A DNA stretch of 64,000 nucleotides from Kangiellaceae bacterium (GTDB lineage: Bacteria; Pseudomonadota; Gammaproteobacteria; Enterobacterales; Kangiellaceae): positions 1 to 64,000 of the forward strand of contig JAHRVB010000228.1 of assembly GCA_019090895.1 (NCBI GenBank), in the 5' to 3' direction. A program made the translations under genes and the position numbers. Each line of letters opens with the position of its first letter. Position 1 is the first letter of the stretch. This document shows positions 55,240-63,789 of this stretch, piece after piece. The notes below the pieces were generated by a model. It searched no databases. It was not told the DNA's origin and worked only from the letters and a program-made list of their open reading frames with translations.

Positions 55240-56307
55240 ATGTTTAACTTAATGGACCGATATATCGCTCGACATGTCATTTCAGCGAGCTTACTGATTC
55301 TATTTTTATTAATCGTTTTGCGAGCTATGTTTGGATTGCTGGAAGAATCGAATTCAATTGGTAAAGGCAGCTATCAACTTGCCGACGCGCTTCTTTATGT
55401 AGGTTTAATGTTGCCTCAAAAGGTGTTAGAGCTTTTTCCTATGGGAGTTTTAATCGGATCTTTATTCGGACTTGGAATTCTAGCCGCAAATAATGAGCTG
55501 ACGGTGATGAGAGCAGCAGGTATGACGACTTGGCGAATTGCAGGTTCAACTTTGAAAGCTTCGTTAATACTGATGGTATGTGTGTTGGTATTAAGTGAAA
55601 TTGTTGCTCCAGTCGCAAGTAAGTCAGCACAACAGTTGCGAACATCGGCCTTAAGTGATGGTAAAATTTCTCGAAGCGCGACAGGACTGTGGGCAAAAAG
55701 AGACAACCAAATTATTCATATAGCCAGTATTCATAAAAGTGGCGAAATGCATAATCTGGCAATTTATCAGTTAGATCAGTCGTTTCAGCTTATGAGCTTA
55801 ATAGAAGCAAAGTCTGCAGTAGTGGTCGACGATAAATGGTATTTAATGGAAGTGGCGGAAACTCACTTTGATGAGGGCCGTATTAACAAAATACTGGTGC
55901 CTCAGATGGAGTGGGATAATCCGATTGATGAAGACAACATCGATACTTTAACCTTGAAACCAGAAATGCTCAATATTAGCGGACTAGTCAAATACCACCA
56001 ATATTTAACTAGTAATCTGCTTGATGCCACTGAAATCGAATTGGCTATTTGGCAAAAACTGCTTTTACCAATATCAGTGGCAATAATGATGCTGCTCGCG
56101 GCTAGCTTCGCTTTTGGTCCAATGAGAGACGTATCAATGGGAGCGAGAGTATTAACCGGGGTAATGTTAGGTTTTGGCTTTCACTTGGTTAAACAATCCT
56201 TTGGTCCAATCAGCCTTATTTATGGAGCATCTCCCTTTCTGGGAGCAGTATTACCATTGATTGTATTTGCCGCTTTTGCGTATGGTTTGATGAGAAAATC
56301 AGGTTAG
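55240..56307 (+). CDS. lptG: LPS export permease LptG
   Basis: This is the 355-residue partner of LptF (E. coli LptG, 360). The N-terminus MFNLMDRYIARHVISASLLI carries the family 'LDRYI' start, followed by 'ALLYVGLMLPQKVLELFPMG'-type second helix (DALLYVGLMLPQKVLELFPMG). The periplasmic domain spans about 125-270. The terminal helices include 'MLGFGFHLVKQSFGPISLIYG', typical of LptG. It begins one base after the lptF stop, so translation is coupled. An inverted repeat follows before the convergent RDD gene. Confidence 0.95.
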   Translation: MFNLMDRYIARHVISASLLILFLLIVLRAMFGLLEESNSIGKGSYQLADALLYVGLMLPQKVLELFPMGVLIGSLFGLGILAANNELTVMRAAGMTTWRIAGSTLKASLILMVCVLVLSEIVAPVASKSAQQLRTSALSDGKISRSATGLWAKRDNQIIHIASIHKSGEMHNLAIYQLDQSFQLMSLIEAKSAVVVDDKWYLMEVAETHFDEGRINKILVPQMEWDNPIDEDNIDTLTLKPEMLNISGLVKYHQYLTSNLLDATEIELAIWQKLLLPISVAIMMLLAASFAFGPMRDVSMGARVLTGVMLGFGFHLVKQSFGPISLIYGASPFLGAVLPLIVFAAFAYGLMRKSG

Positions 56308-56326
56308 AGGAGAGGTGAAAGTTACT

Positions 56327-56379
56327 ATGGTCGAAGACCTGTTCACTTATAACTAGTAGTACAAATATGATTCGACCAT
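56327..56379. repeat. Inverted repeat between lptG and the RDD gene
   Basis: ATGGTCGAA at 56327 and TTCGACCAT at 56371 are perfect 9-bp inverted copies, 35 bases apart, in the 72-base gap between convergent genes. The second arm ends at the RDD stop. There is no T-run, so termination is possible but uncertain. Confidence 0.4.
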
Positions 56380-56898
56380 TCAAATGAGAGGTTTTTGATT
56401 ATCATTCTTATAAAAATCTTTTGGTAACTCGATCACTCGACTATCGATTGCCATGTCGTGCCAGCCTCTTTTCTCGCTGTCGAGGAGGCACCAAAGATTA
56501 GCCAGTCCGCCCAAAGAAAGAAATGAACGGAGGTAAGCTTCTTTCCAACTGAGTAATTTCCCATCAGATTTAAATAGTTGCAACTTCCATGCTTTCATTC
56601 CTACCGTCTGACCTCCTTTGACCCAACACCACACATAATAATATTGAACTGTTACAAAGAGATAGATTCCCCAAAAAACATTCTTACTCGCTGCTTGAGA
56701 AACTTGGCTAAAATCGTCGACCCAAGGATTAGTCACGAGATAAAGTGTTATTTGCCCGATAGTGAGGGCCAGGATAAAGATACCTAGTGCCCCTAATAAA
56801 TCATAAACCCAAGCAAATAAGCGTTTCCAAAAAGACGCTAAAGTGACTGGCGTGGGGGTAGAGGACGTCGGCTTACTTTTGTGTGTACGTGATGACAA
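56380..56898 (-). CDS. RDD family membrane protein
   Basis: The 172-residue protein has the RDD domain: 'LASFWKRLFAWVYDLLGALG' (Arg/Asp pair in the first helix), then 'FVTVQYYYVWCWVKGGQTVGMKAWKLQL' and a final Asp-rich segment. Four hydrophobic helices are visible. Its function is unknown; some RDD proteins act in ion or proton exchange or envelope stress. The 5' gene in the lptFG neighbourhood is often an RDD protein in marine Gammaproteobacteria. The N-terminus has a short Ser/Thr/Pro-rich cytoplasmic tail. Confidence 0.9.
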   Translation of the reverse strand: MSSRTHKSKPTSSTPTPVTLASFWKRLFAWVYDLLGALGIFILALTIGQITLYLVTNPWVDDFSQVSQAASKNVFWGIYLFVTVQYYYVWCWVKGGQTVGMKAWKLQLFKSDGKLLSWKEAYLRSFLSLGGLANLWCLLDSEKRGWHDMAIDSRVIELPKDFYKNDNQKPLI

Positions 56899-57004
56899 AG
56901 GCTACTCTGACTTACTGTTTTGGAGTTTGGCCGCAGTCTATCAAATAAATTCGATAATTAGTATTAACTATTCGAGACAGGCTTTATAATGTCGGGTTCG
57001 ATAA

Positions 57005-58249
57005 ATGAGAAAGAATAATAAGGATTACAGTTTGAGCAACTTAAACCTACAAACTCAACGAGTTTTGTCAGGGATGCGTCCATCGGGACGATTGCACTTA
57101 GGTCATTATCACGGAGTGCTTAAAAATTGGGTCAAGTTGCAACACCAACACGAATGTTTTTTCTTTGTTGCAGACTGGCATGTTCTGACAACTCATTACG
57201 ATAATCCCTCCATTATTGAGCAATCCTTGTGGGATATGGTAATTGATTGGTTAGCTGCAGGCGTTAATCCTGGTTCAGCGACCATGTTCATACAGTCTAA
57301 AGTGCCAGACCATGCTGAACTGCATTTGTTACTTTCAATGTTAACACCTGTTAGTTGGTTAGAACGGGCGCCGACTTACAAGGAGCAACAAGATAAGTTA
57401 GCTAATAAAGATTTGAGTACATATGGTTTCTTAGGGTATCCGCTACTGCAGACTGCAGATATTCTGATGTATAAAGCTGGCGCAGTCCCAGTCGGGCAAG
57501 ATCAAGTGCCTCATGTTGAAATGTCGCGGGAAATAGCGAGGCGTTTTAATCACTATTATGGGAAAAAACCTGGGTTTGAGCAGAAAGCTGAGGCGGCAAT
57601 CAAAAAGTTGGGTAAAAAGAATGCCAAGTTGTATAACGCCTTAAGAAAAGATTTCACACAAGAAGGAAATGAAGAATCATTCGACAAAGCGCATGCGCTA
57701 ATAGAAGGTCATGCCAGTATTTCCTTAGGTGATAAAGAACGATTAGTCGGATACTTGGATGGTGGAGGCAAAATTATCCTGCCTGAGCCGCAAGCAATGT
57801 TAACGCCTGTTTCAAAGATGCCAGGATTAGATGGACAGAAAATGTCTAAATCATATAATAATGTGATTGAAATGCGAGAATCTGATGAGAGTATCGAAAA
57901 AAAGATAAAACGAATGCAGACGGACCCAGCCAGAGTTCGTCTCACCGACCCAGGCGACCCGAATAACTGTCCTGTGTGGCAATTACATGAGGTGTATTCG
58001 ACTGTGAAAATAAAGGAATGGGTCACAGAGGGGTGTAAGTCCGCTGGAATCGGTTGTCTCGAATGTAAAGGACCCGTGATTGAATGTATTAAGCAAGAAA
58101 CAACAGAATTTAGAGAGCGAGCGAAGGAATTTGAGGAATCGCCTGATTTGGTAAAGAATATTATATCAGAAGGAACAGAACGAGCTCGTGTTATTGCAAA
58201 AGAAACCATGCAAGATGTTAGAGATGTCATGGGTTTATCGTACCGGTAG
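57005..58249 (+). CDS. trpS: Tryptophanyl-tRNA synthetase, long form
   Basis: The 414-residue class I synthetase has a HIGH-type motif in 'SGRL'-like 'MRPSGRLHLGHYHGVLKNW', 'PVGQDQVPHVEMSREIARRFN' and KMSKS in 'GLDGQKMSKSYNN'. It is about 80 residues longer than E. coli TrpS. An insertion of roughly 70 residues follows 'HYYGKKPGFEQK', and a cysteine-rich stretch near the end (GCLECKGPVIECIKQE) looks like a possible metal site. This resembles the long bacterial TrpRS form. It is first in a run with scpA, scpB and rluB. Confidence 0.95.
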   Translation: MRKNNKDYSLSNLNLQTQRVLSGMRPSGRLHLGHYHGVLKNWVKLQHQHECFFFVADWHVLTTHYDNPSIIEQSLWDMVIDWLAAGVNPGSATMFIQSKVPDHAELHLLLSMLTPVSWLERAPTYKEQQDKLANKDLSTYGFLGYPLLQTADILMYKAGAVPVGQDQVPHVEMSREIARRFNHYYGKKPGFEQKAEAAIKKLGKKNAKLYNALRKDFTQEGNEESFDKAHALIEGHASISLGDKERLVGYLDGGGKIILPEPQAMLTPVSKMPGLDGQKMSKSYNNVIEMRESDESIEKKIKRMQTDPARVRLTDPGDPNNCPVWQLHEVYSTVKIKEWVTEGCKSAGIGCLECKGPVIECIKQETTEFRERAKEFEESPDLVKNIISEGTERARVIAKETMQDVRDVMGLSYR

Positions 58250-58261
58250 ATAAGAGATTAA

Positions 58262-59317
58262 ATGAATCAAGAAAACAAAAATACAGAGCGAGTAAAAACA
58301 GAAGAGGCTTCAACTAAAGATGAGTCCCATTTTGTCGGTGATGACGTAAATTCTCCCAGTGCTCAGACAAATGACAACTCAAACCCTAGTGTTTTTTCTG
58401 ATCGTTCTCATTCGAATATTCAATCTGATGAGAATTCAGAAGCGGGTTCGGTAGATGAATCTGTGGAAGATGGAACGGCTGAAGATGGTCAAGAGCCTGT
58501 ACATCCAGAGTTTAAACTCGCTGAAGGCCCGGCACACTCGCAAGAGGAGATGCACTTTGCGCTCATAGAAGGCGAGCCCATTAGTGAAGTGCCTAAAGAC
58601 CTTTACATTCCGCCGGACGCTCTTGAAGTTTTTTTAGAAGCTTTTGAAGGACCTCTTGATCTTTTATTGTATTTAATTAAACGGCAAAATCTCGATATCT
58701 TGAATATTCCAATCGCTCACATTACAGAGCAATATATGGAATATGTTGAGTTGATGAAATCCGTTAATCTAGAATTGGCCGCTGAGTACTTAGTAATGGC
58801 CGCGATGCTAGCAGAAATAAAGAGTCGTGTTCTGCTACCGAGACCAGTACTAGAAGAACATGAAGATGATCCTAGAGCTGATTTAATTAGACGGCTACAA
58901 GAATACGAGCGATTTAAGAACGCGGCGCAAGATGTTGATGAATTGCCAAGAATGGGTAGAGAAATATTTCAGCTCGAGGCAGAAACACCTGAACTTCATA
59001 TTAATAAGCCGTTACCTGATGTCGATATGCGCGAAGTGCTTTTAGCACTTAAAGATGTATTAGTAAGAGCTGAAATGTTTACCTCGCATCAAATTCAAAG
59101 AGAAGCGCTCTCTACGCGAGAGAAAATGGGAACTGTCTTGGCGATTTTATCAGCAGATAACTTTACTGATTTTATATCGTTGTTTAATATTGAAGAAGGT
59201 CGAGCCGGAGTAGTGGTTACGTTTTTAGCGATTATGGAGTTGACGAAAGAGTCATTAATTGAACTAGTTCAAAGTGATCCTTTTTCCCCGATACATGTGC
59301 GAGCAAGAATCAATTAG
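58262..59317 (+). CDS. scpA: Condensin-like segregation protein ScpA
   Basis: The 351-residue kleisin bridges SMC or MukB-like proteins in chromosome condensation. The conserved part begins at about residue 112 ('DLYIPPDALEVFLEAFEGP', then LDLLLYLIKRQNLDIL) and ends with a winged helix. The first roughly 90 residues are an added acidic, Ser/Asp/Glu/Asn-rich, probably disordered tail not seen in short ScpA proteins (about 240-290 aa). It lies 12 bases after trpS, with GAGATTAA before the ATG, and 63 bases before scpB. Partner ScpB is next. Confidence 0.94.
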   Translation: MNQENKNTERVKTEEASTKDESHFVGDDVNSPSAQTNDNSNPSVFSDRSHSNIQSDENSEAGSVDESVEDGTAEDGQEPVHPEFKLAEGPAHSQEEMHFALIEGEPISEVPKDLYIPPDALEVFLEAFEGPLDLLLYLIKRQNLDILNIPIAHITEQYMEYVELMKSVNLELAAEYLVMAAMLAEIKSRVLLPRPVLEEHEDDPRADLIRRLQEYERFKNAAQDVDELPRMGREIFQLEAETPELHINKPLPDVDMREVLLALKDVLVRAEMFTSHQIQREALSTREKMGTVLAILSADNFTDFISLFNIEEGRAGVVVTFLAIMELTKESLIELVQSDPFSPIHVRARIN

Positions 59318-59380
59318 ACTTTAGCCAAAACTCTACAAAGAGTCAAACCCAAGTAGAAGTTAGGAAATACGAATAAAAAT

Positions 59381-60325
59381 ATGAGCATTGAACAAAATAA
59401 ACTTAAGAATATAATTGAAGCAGCATTGATGGCGGTTGCAAAACCCATGACTATTGAGCAACTGATGCAATTATTTGGCGATGAATATCGGCCATCGTCA
59501 AACGAAATAAAAGATGCGCTTGCCATTTTAGTCAATGAATCAGAAACACGTGGAGTTGAGTTAAAAGAAGTCGCCAGTGGCTTTCGATATCAAGCCAAAC
59601 AAGAATATTCAGAATGGCTGAGCAGGCTTTGGGAAGAAAGACCAGCAAAATACTCTCGAGCCGCACTAGAAACTCTAGCGCTAATCGCCTATAGACAACC
59701 TGTCACTCGAGCTGAAATTGAAGATGTGAGAGGGGTTGGCGTGAGCAGCAGTATCGTTAAAACAATGATAGAGAGAGAATGGATTCGAGTTGTTGGTCAT
59801 CGAGACGTACCTGGTAGACCAGCTCTTTACGCGACCACTAAACAGTTTCTAGATTATTTTAATATGAAGAGTTTAGATGAACTGCCGACCCTTGCTGAAA
59901 TTAAAGACCTAGAAGATCTTAACCCAGAACTTGATTTGCCCAATCCCGATGAAGAGCGAGAAACTCGAGGAGGCAAAGACAAAGCTGCTCCTTCGAACGA
60001 AGAGAATTCAGAAGTTTCAGATTCAACTGAATTGGAGTCCACAGAACTAGATCTAAACAGAGCTTCGAATGAAGCAATATCTTTGGAAGACGGTGACGTT
60101 GCTTCAGGTATTGCGCCTCAAAGTTTTCAAGAGACAGATGAGCATCTGCAGACGAGTGCTTTTGGACAAACAGACGAATCACTTGAAGTAGAAGAGGTTG
60201 ATGTAACAGATTCAAACCAAGAACAGGACGAGCTTAGTGATATTCATACTGAGTCAAACTCAGATAGTTTTTACGCTGAGCATACAGAAGAAGGCGACGG
60301 GTCACTTGAACAAAGTGAAGACTAA
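59381..60325 (+). CDS. scpB: Condensin-like segregation protein ScpB
   Basis: The 314-residue ScpB has tandem winged helices at about residues 6-165 (NIIEAALMAVAKPMTIEQLM, 'ALETLALIAYRQPVTRAEIE', 'RDVPGRPALYATTKQFLDYF'). It binds the ScpA linker and supports SMC function. From about residue 190 to the end there is a tail of about 120 acidic, Ser/Asp/Glu-rich residues, likely disordered. That makes the protein much longer than the usual 180-200 aa. The tail mirrors the acidic N-terminal tail of ScpA in the preceding gene. Confidence 0.94.
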   Translation: MSIEQNKLKNIIEAALMAVAKPMTIEQLMQLFGDEYRPSSNEIKDALAILVNESETRGVELKEVASGFRYQAKQEYSEWLSRLWEERPAKYSRAALETLALIAYRQPVTRAEIEDVRGVGVSSSIVKTMIEREWIRVVGHRDVPGRPALYATTKQFLDYFNMKSLDELPTLAEIKDLEDLNPELDLPNPDEERETRGGKDKAAPSNEENSEVSDSTELESTELDLNRASNEAISLEDGDVASGIAPQSFQETDEHLQTSAFGQTDESLEVEEVDVTDSNQEQDELSDIHTESNSDSFYAEHTEEGDGSLEQSED

Positions 60326-60351
60326 TCGCAAATTTAAATTAGAGCAATGTT

Positions 60352-61176
60352 ATGCAAGATGAAAAATTACAGAAGATAATGGCAAATGCGGGTGTGGCCT
60401 CTCGTAGGGAATCTGAAAAATGGATTCAAGCGGGTCGTGTTAGCGTTAATGGAAAGATCTCAGAAATTGGTGACCGAGCCTTGCTGACAGATAAAATAAG
60501 AGTCGATGGTAAGATTCTTCGCGTCACTAAACCAGAAGATTTCCAACGAAAAATGATTGCCTATCATAAACCGGAAGGTGAAATTTCGACCAGAAAAGAT
60601 CCTGAAGGGCGACCAACAATCTTTGATAGTCTTCCTACAGTACGTAATTCACGATGGTTGAGTGTTGGGCGGTTAGATTTTAATACCAGTGGTTTGATTT
60701 TTTTTACAAACGATGGGAATTTGGCTAATAAATTGATGCATCCGTCTCTAGAAATTGTAAGAAAGTATGCAGTAAGAGTACGGGGGCAGGTGACTGATGA
60801 TATATTAAAGCAGCTGCAATCAAATGTTGACTTAGGTGACGGTGATGCTAACTTTGATACTATTGAGGATGGCGGCGGCGAAGGCGCAAATCATTGGTAT
60901 CACGTGACCCTTAAAGAGGGGCGTAATCGAGAAGTTAGGCGGTTATGGGAAGCTTTCGATATCCAAGTATCACGTTTGCACAGAATAAAATATGGTCCTT
61001 TTGAATTGCCTCGAGCTATCAAAAGAGGACGCTATAGAGAATTAACTCCGGAAGAATTAGTTGAGTTTGAAAAATTAGCTGGCTTACAAAGCACCAAGGT
61101 AAAAGTGGTTCGTCAGATTAAAAGTAAACAACGTCAAAATAAAAGACTTAAAGCGAGAAAAGTATTTAAGAAATGA
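60352..61176 (+). CDS. rluB: 23S rRNA pseudouridine synthase RluB
   Basis: The 274-residue pseudouridine synthase has an N-terminal S4 domain (LQKIMANAGVASRRESEKWI) and a catalytic domain with the Asp in 'VGRLDFNTSGLIFFTND' (normally GRLDxxTxGL). The late segment 'KEGRNREVRRLWEAFDIQVS' is characteristic of the RsuA/RluB group. It makes pseudouridine 2605 in 23S rRNA. The basic C-terminal tail (QRQNKRLKARKVFKK) is common in RluB. It follows scpB by 26 bases, as in many Gammaproteobacteria, and overlaps the next lipoprotein gene by 4 bases. Confidence 0.95.
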   Translation: MQDEKLQKIMANAGVASRRESEKWIQAGRVSVNGKISEIGDRALLTDKIRVDGKILRVTKPEDFQRKMIAYHKPEGEISTRKDPEGRPTIFDSLPTVRNSRWLSVGRLDFNTSGLIFFTNDGNLANKLMHPSLEIVRKYAVRVRGQVTDDILKQLQSNVDLGDGDANFDTIEDGGGEGANHWYHVTLKEGRNREVRRLWEAFDIQVSRLHRIKYGPFELPRAIKRGRYRELTPEELVEFEKLAGLQSTKVKVVRQIKSKQRQNKRLKARKVFKK

Positions 61177-61751
61177 TCAAACTATTCAGTAAAAAATCAC
61201 TCCTCGCGATATTGGTTTCCTGTGCTCTTACTGGCTGTGGTGATTATCCGGATTATAGTTATTCCCAATCCGATAGTTACTGCATGATGAGTTTCCCTTT
61301 CGCCGGAGGAATCATCGGTCGTCAATATATAGGGTATTTCAGAGTAATATCAACACTGCAATACATGGATGCTGATCCGGAAATTCGGGTTATCGCAACT
61401 GGTCCTTCGCATATTGATTTAGAACCGGGTAGTTTTCAACTGCTGGAAATTGGTGATAAGAGTTTTAAACCGGAATATAAATCGAGACATTTAGAAGCTG
61501 AGTTACAACTCTACGGACCTAGTTTTATCTTCAGTGATGAAGAATCCTTAGAGATATATCAATTTCTGCGAGATGGAGAAAATCTTGATATTTTTGGTAG
61601 AATTGAAGTCGGTCATCAGTATGAAACATCGGTGTACAATTTTTTCTTCGGCTCTGCCGATGAGCAATTGAATCACTGTGTGAACCGCTTATTAAATAAA
61701 GATGATTTGAAGGTTCTTGCAGCTAAAAAATTGGAGAACCGCGGCGCATAA
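61173..61751 (+). CDS. Lipoprotein of unknown function
   Basis: The 192-residue predicted lipoprotein has a signal peptide with lipobox ALTGC (MIKLFSKKSLLAILVSC, then ALTGCGDYPDY). The mature part is rich in beta strands and acidic residues with two further cysteines that could pair. I do not recognise the family. Its ATG overlaps the rluB stop by 4 bases, so it is coupled to the trpS-scpAB-rluB run. That may make it a conserved passenger of this operon. A stem-loop follows, and the next gene is convergent. Confidence 0.75.
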   Translation: MIKLFSKKSLLAILVSCALTGCGDYPDYSYSQSDSYCMMSFPFAGGIIGRQYIGYFRVISTLQYMDADPEIRVIATGPSHIDLEPGSFQLLEIGDKSFKPEYKSRHLEAELQLYGPSFIFSDEESLEIYQFLRDGENLDIFGRIEVGHQYETSVYNFFFGSADEQLNHCVNRLLNKDDLKVLAAKKLENRGA

Positions 61752-61752
61752 G

Positions 61753-61772
61753 CTTAGTGGAATGACACTAAG
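61753..61772. terminator. Stem-loop between convergent genes
   Basis: CTTAGTG / CACTAAG with a 6-base loop lies immediately after the lipoprotein stop and just reaches the end of the pterin-synthase gene. It has no T-run on either side, so it is a weak candidate. Confidence 0.35.
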
Positions 61773-62619
61773 ACGTCATTATAGCGCCCTTGTCGACCCC
61801 CTCGTAAGCTTTGACTCGGTAGCTGCTGTTAGAATTATTCAACTTTAAATTGTTGGCTAGGTAACTCGCAATTAATTCAACGGTAGTATCGGACTCAATT
61901 AGAAAACACTTCGATTTTGGGATCATCAACTGAAAAAGCCCCTGGTTTGCATGGTACTCAAAAATCCAGCACTCTTGGTTTGAAAAAATTACTTCCTCTT
62001 TAATATCCTCATTAGTTGCTAGATAGATATCTTTCCACTCTGTCGCTATTTGTTCTGAACACTGAGTGGAAAATTCACCATCTTTCCATACTTCAATCTT
62101 TGAGCGATGCCCGTGTGCAATTCTTTGGCAGTCACCAAAGTGTTTTTTTAATCCATGGGCGTAATGATAAAACGCGCCTTTGATGGCTTCTGGACGGAGT
62201 GAAAGTTTTAGGCCCGTTACATTATCAGGCAATATTTCAGCAATTTTTTGATGGATGCTAACCGCGATTGCTGCCGGAGTGACTTCATTTGCATCCACAA
62301 AATAAACGGCTTGTTGTGGGCTAATATGCTTGTAGTAGTTACCGTCTTCTGATTTCATTAATAGTGTTAGTTGTTGAGGGGTCTGTTCAATTTCTAACCC
62401 TGGATACTGTCTTGCTACGAGTAACTTGTGATCGACTAGATCATCGACACACGACTTGATTCTTTTCTTTACATACGAAAAGTCGAATAACATTCCTTCA
62501 TCATTGAGCTCTCCTTGTAGTTCAACATCCATTATTAAACTTTCTCCCACAATTCCACGTTGAGAGTGAAAATAAGCGAAATCAATAACGGTTAAATTGT
62601 CGACAAAAAGCGCTTGCAT
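61768..62619 (-). CDS. Duplicated 6-pyruvoyltetrahydropterin synthase-like protein
   Basis: The 283-residue protein appears to hold two T-fold halves. The first (about 1-135) has the substrate-anchoring 'FDFSYVKK' and 'DHKLLVARQY' pattern. The second (about 140-283) has the zinc/catalytic cluster 'YHYAHGLKKHFGDCQRIAHGHRSKIEV': His155, His169 and His171 as metal ligands and Cys164 at the catalytic position. QueD makes 6-carboxytetrahydropterin for queuosine, a related PTPS makes tetrahydrobiopterin. This long form is seen in several Gammaproteobacteria as a separate member. The substrate is not settled. It is convergent with the rluB operon. Confidence 0.78.
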   Translation of the reverse strand: MQALFVDNLTVIDFAYFHSQRGIVGESLIMDVELQGELNDEGMLFDFSYVKKRIKSCVDDLVDHKLLVARQYPGLEIEQTPQQLTLLMKSEDGNYYKHISPQQAVYFVDANEVTPAAIAVSIHQKIAEILPDNVTGLKLSLRPEAIKGAFYHYAHGLKKHFGDCQRIAHGHRSKIEVWKDGEFSTQCSEQIATEWKDIYLATNEDIKEEVIFSNQECWIFEYHANQGLFQLMIPKSKCFLIESDTTVELIASYLANNLKLNNSNSSYRVKAYEGVDKGAIMTS

Positions 62620-62722
62620 AGTTGATTATTTCTAATAATTTGAAGGGAAAGTCTAATTTTACCATAAGAACCTGTTAAAATTACCTATCGTTAGCAGTAG
62701 AAGTAAAGAAATCAGGATTTTA

Positions 62723-63772
62723 ATGATGAGTAAACAGTTCCAAGTGTATGGTATGGGAAATGCATTAGTCGATTATGAAATCGAAACTGACAGAGTAGAA
62801 CTTATTGAGCTTGGTATTGATAAAGGCTTGATGACTCTGATCGACTCAGAGCGACAACAAGTTTTATTTGATGCCGTTGGTCGTCGTACCTATTCGCGTG
62901 CGTGTGGCGGTTCGGCCGCTAATACTATTATTGGCGCGCAGACCCTTGGCGCTAATTGCTTTTATTCTTGTAAGGTGGCTAATGATGAAACTGGTCTTTT
63001 TTACCGAGATGACCTTCTTGCGCACAACGTATGCAGTAACTTAGCGGTAGAAGAGCTGCCCGACGGTTTGACTGGCAAATGTCTGGTTTTTATTACACCT
63101 GATGCCGATCGAACCATGAATACCTTTCTCGGTATAACTAGCGAGCTAGGTTTTTCACAAGTTGATATAGAAGCACTGAGTAATTCAGAGTATTTATACA
63201 TAGAAGGTTATCTTGCTGGTTCTGAAACGGCATTAACTGCGGCCGTTGAAACCATGCAGTTAGCGAAAAAAATGAATATCAAAACATCTTTTTCGTTATC
63301 AGATCCCAATATGGTTAAGTTCTGCCGCCAAGGCCTAGAGGCCATTATCGGTGATGGAGTTGATTTATTATTCTGTAATTACGATGAGGCAACTGAATTC
63401 ACAAACACCAATAATTTGAACGATGCAATTAAGATATTGAGTTCACAGAGTAAAATTTTGGTAATAACTCTCGGCGCCGACGGGGCAGTGATTGTATCGG
63501 AAAGTAAAAGAATTGATATTCTCGGCAATGCGGTCAATGCAGTAGACACCAATGGCGCAGGTGATTTGTTTGCGGGTAGTTTTCTTTGTGGCTTAACCAA
63601 TGGATTAAATTTAAAGCAATGTGGCGAGTTAGCCAGTTTTGCGTCTGCACAGTTAGTCACACAATTTGGACCAAGATTAGTCGAGAAAAAAATTAAACTA
63701 GTACGAGAGTTTGCCGAACAATTAGGCCTGAATTTTTTAAATTCAGTTAAGTTAAGTACTGAGTTGGATTAA
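62723..63772 (+). CDS. PfkB-family kinase, probable adenosine kinase
   Basis: The 349-residue ribokinase-type sugar/nucleoside kinase has the signatures 'GMGNALVDYEIE', 'CGGSAANTIIGAQTLGANCFYS' and the anion hole/catalytic motif 'AVDTNGAGDLFAGSFLCGL', whose Asp is the base. The first motif and length fit adenosine kinase-like members of gamma- and alphaproteobacteria. The sugar or nucleoside accepted cannot be told from sequence alone. It is followed 18 bases later by sixA on the same strand, so the two are likely cotranscribed. Confidence 0.88.
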   Translation: MMSKQFQVYGMGNALVDYEIETDRVELIELGIDKGLMTLIDSERQQVLFDAVGRRTYSRACGGSAANTIIGAQTLGANCFYSCKVANDETGLFYRDDLLAHNVCSNLAVEELPDGLTGKCLVFITPDADRTMNTFLGITSELGFSQVDIEALSNSEYLYIEGYLAGSETALTAAVETMQLAKKMNIKTSFSLSDPNMVKFCRQGLEAIIGDGVDLLFCNYDEATEFTNTNNLNDAIKILSSQSKILVITLGADGAVIVSESKRIDILGNAVNAVDTNGAGDLFAGSFLCGLTNGLNLKQCGELASFASAQLVTQFGPRLVEKKIKLVREFAEQLGLNFLNSVKLSTELD

Positions 63773-63789
63773 ACGAATGGGAACTTTGG

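Noticed and set aside
57709-58230. 173-aa minus-strand frame inside trpS
   Set aside because: It lies wholly opposite trpS, has no ribosome binding site and shows no recognisable motif. It is a shadow frame.
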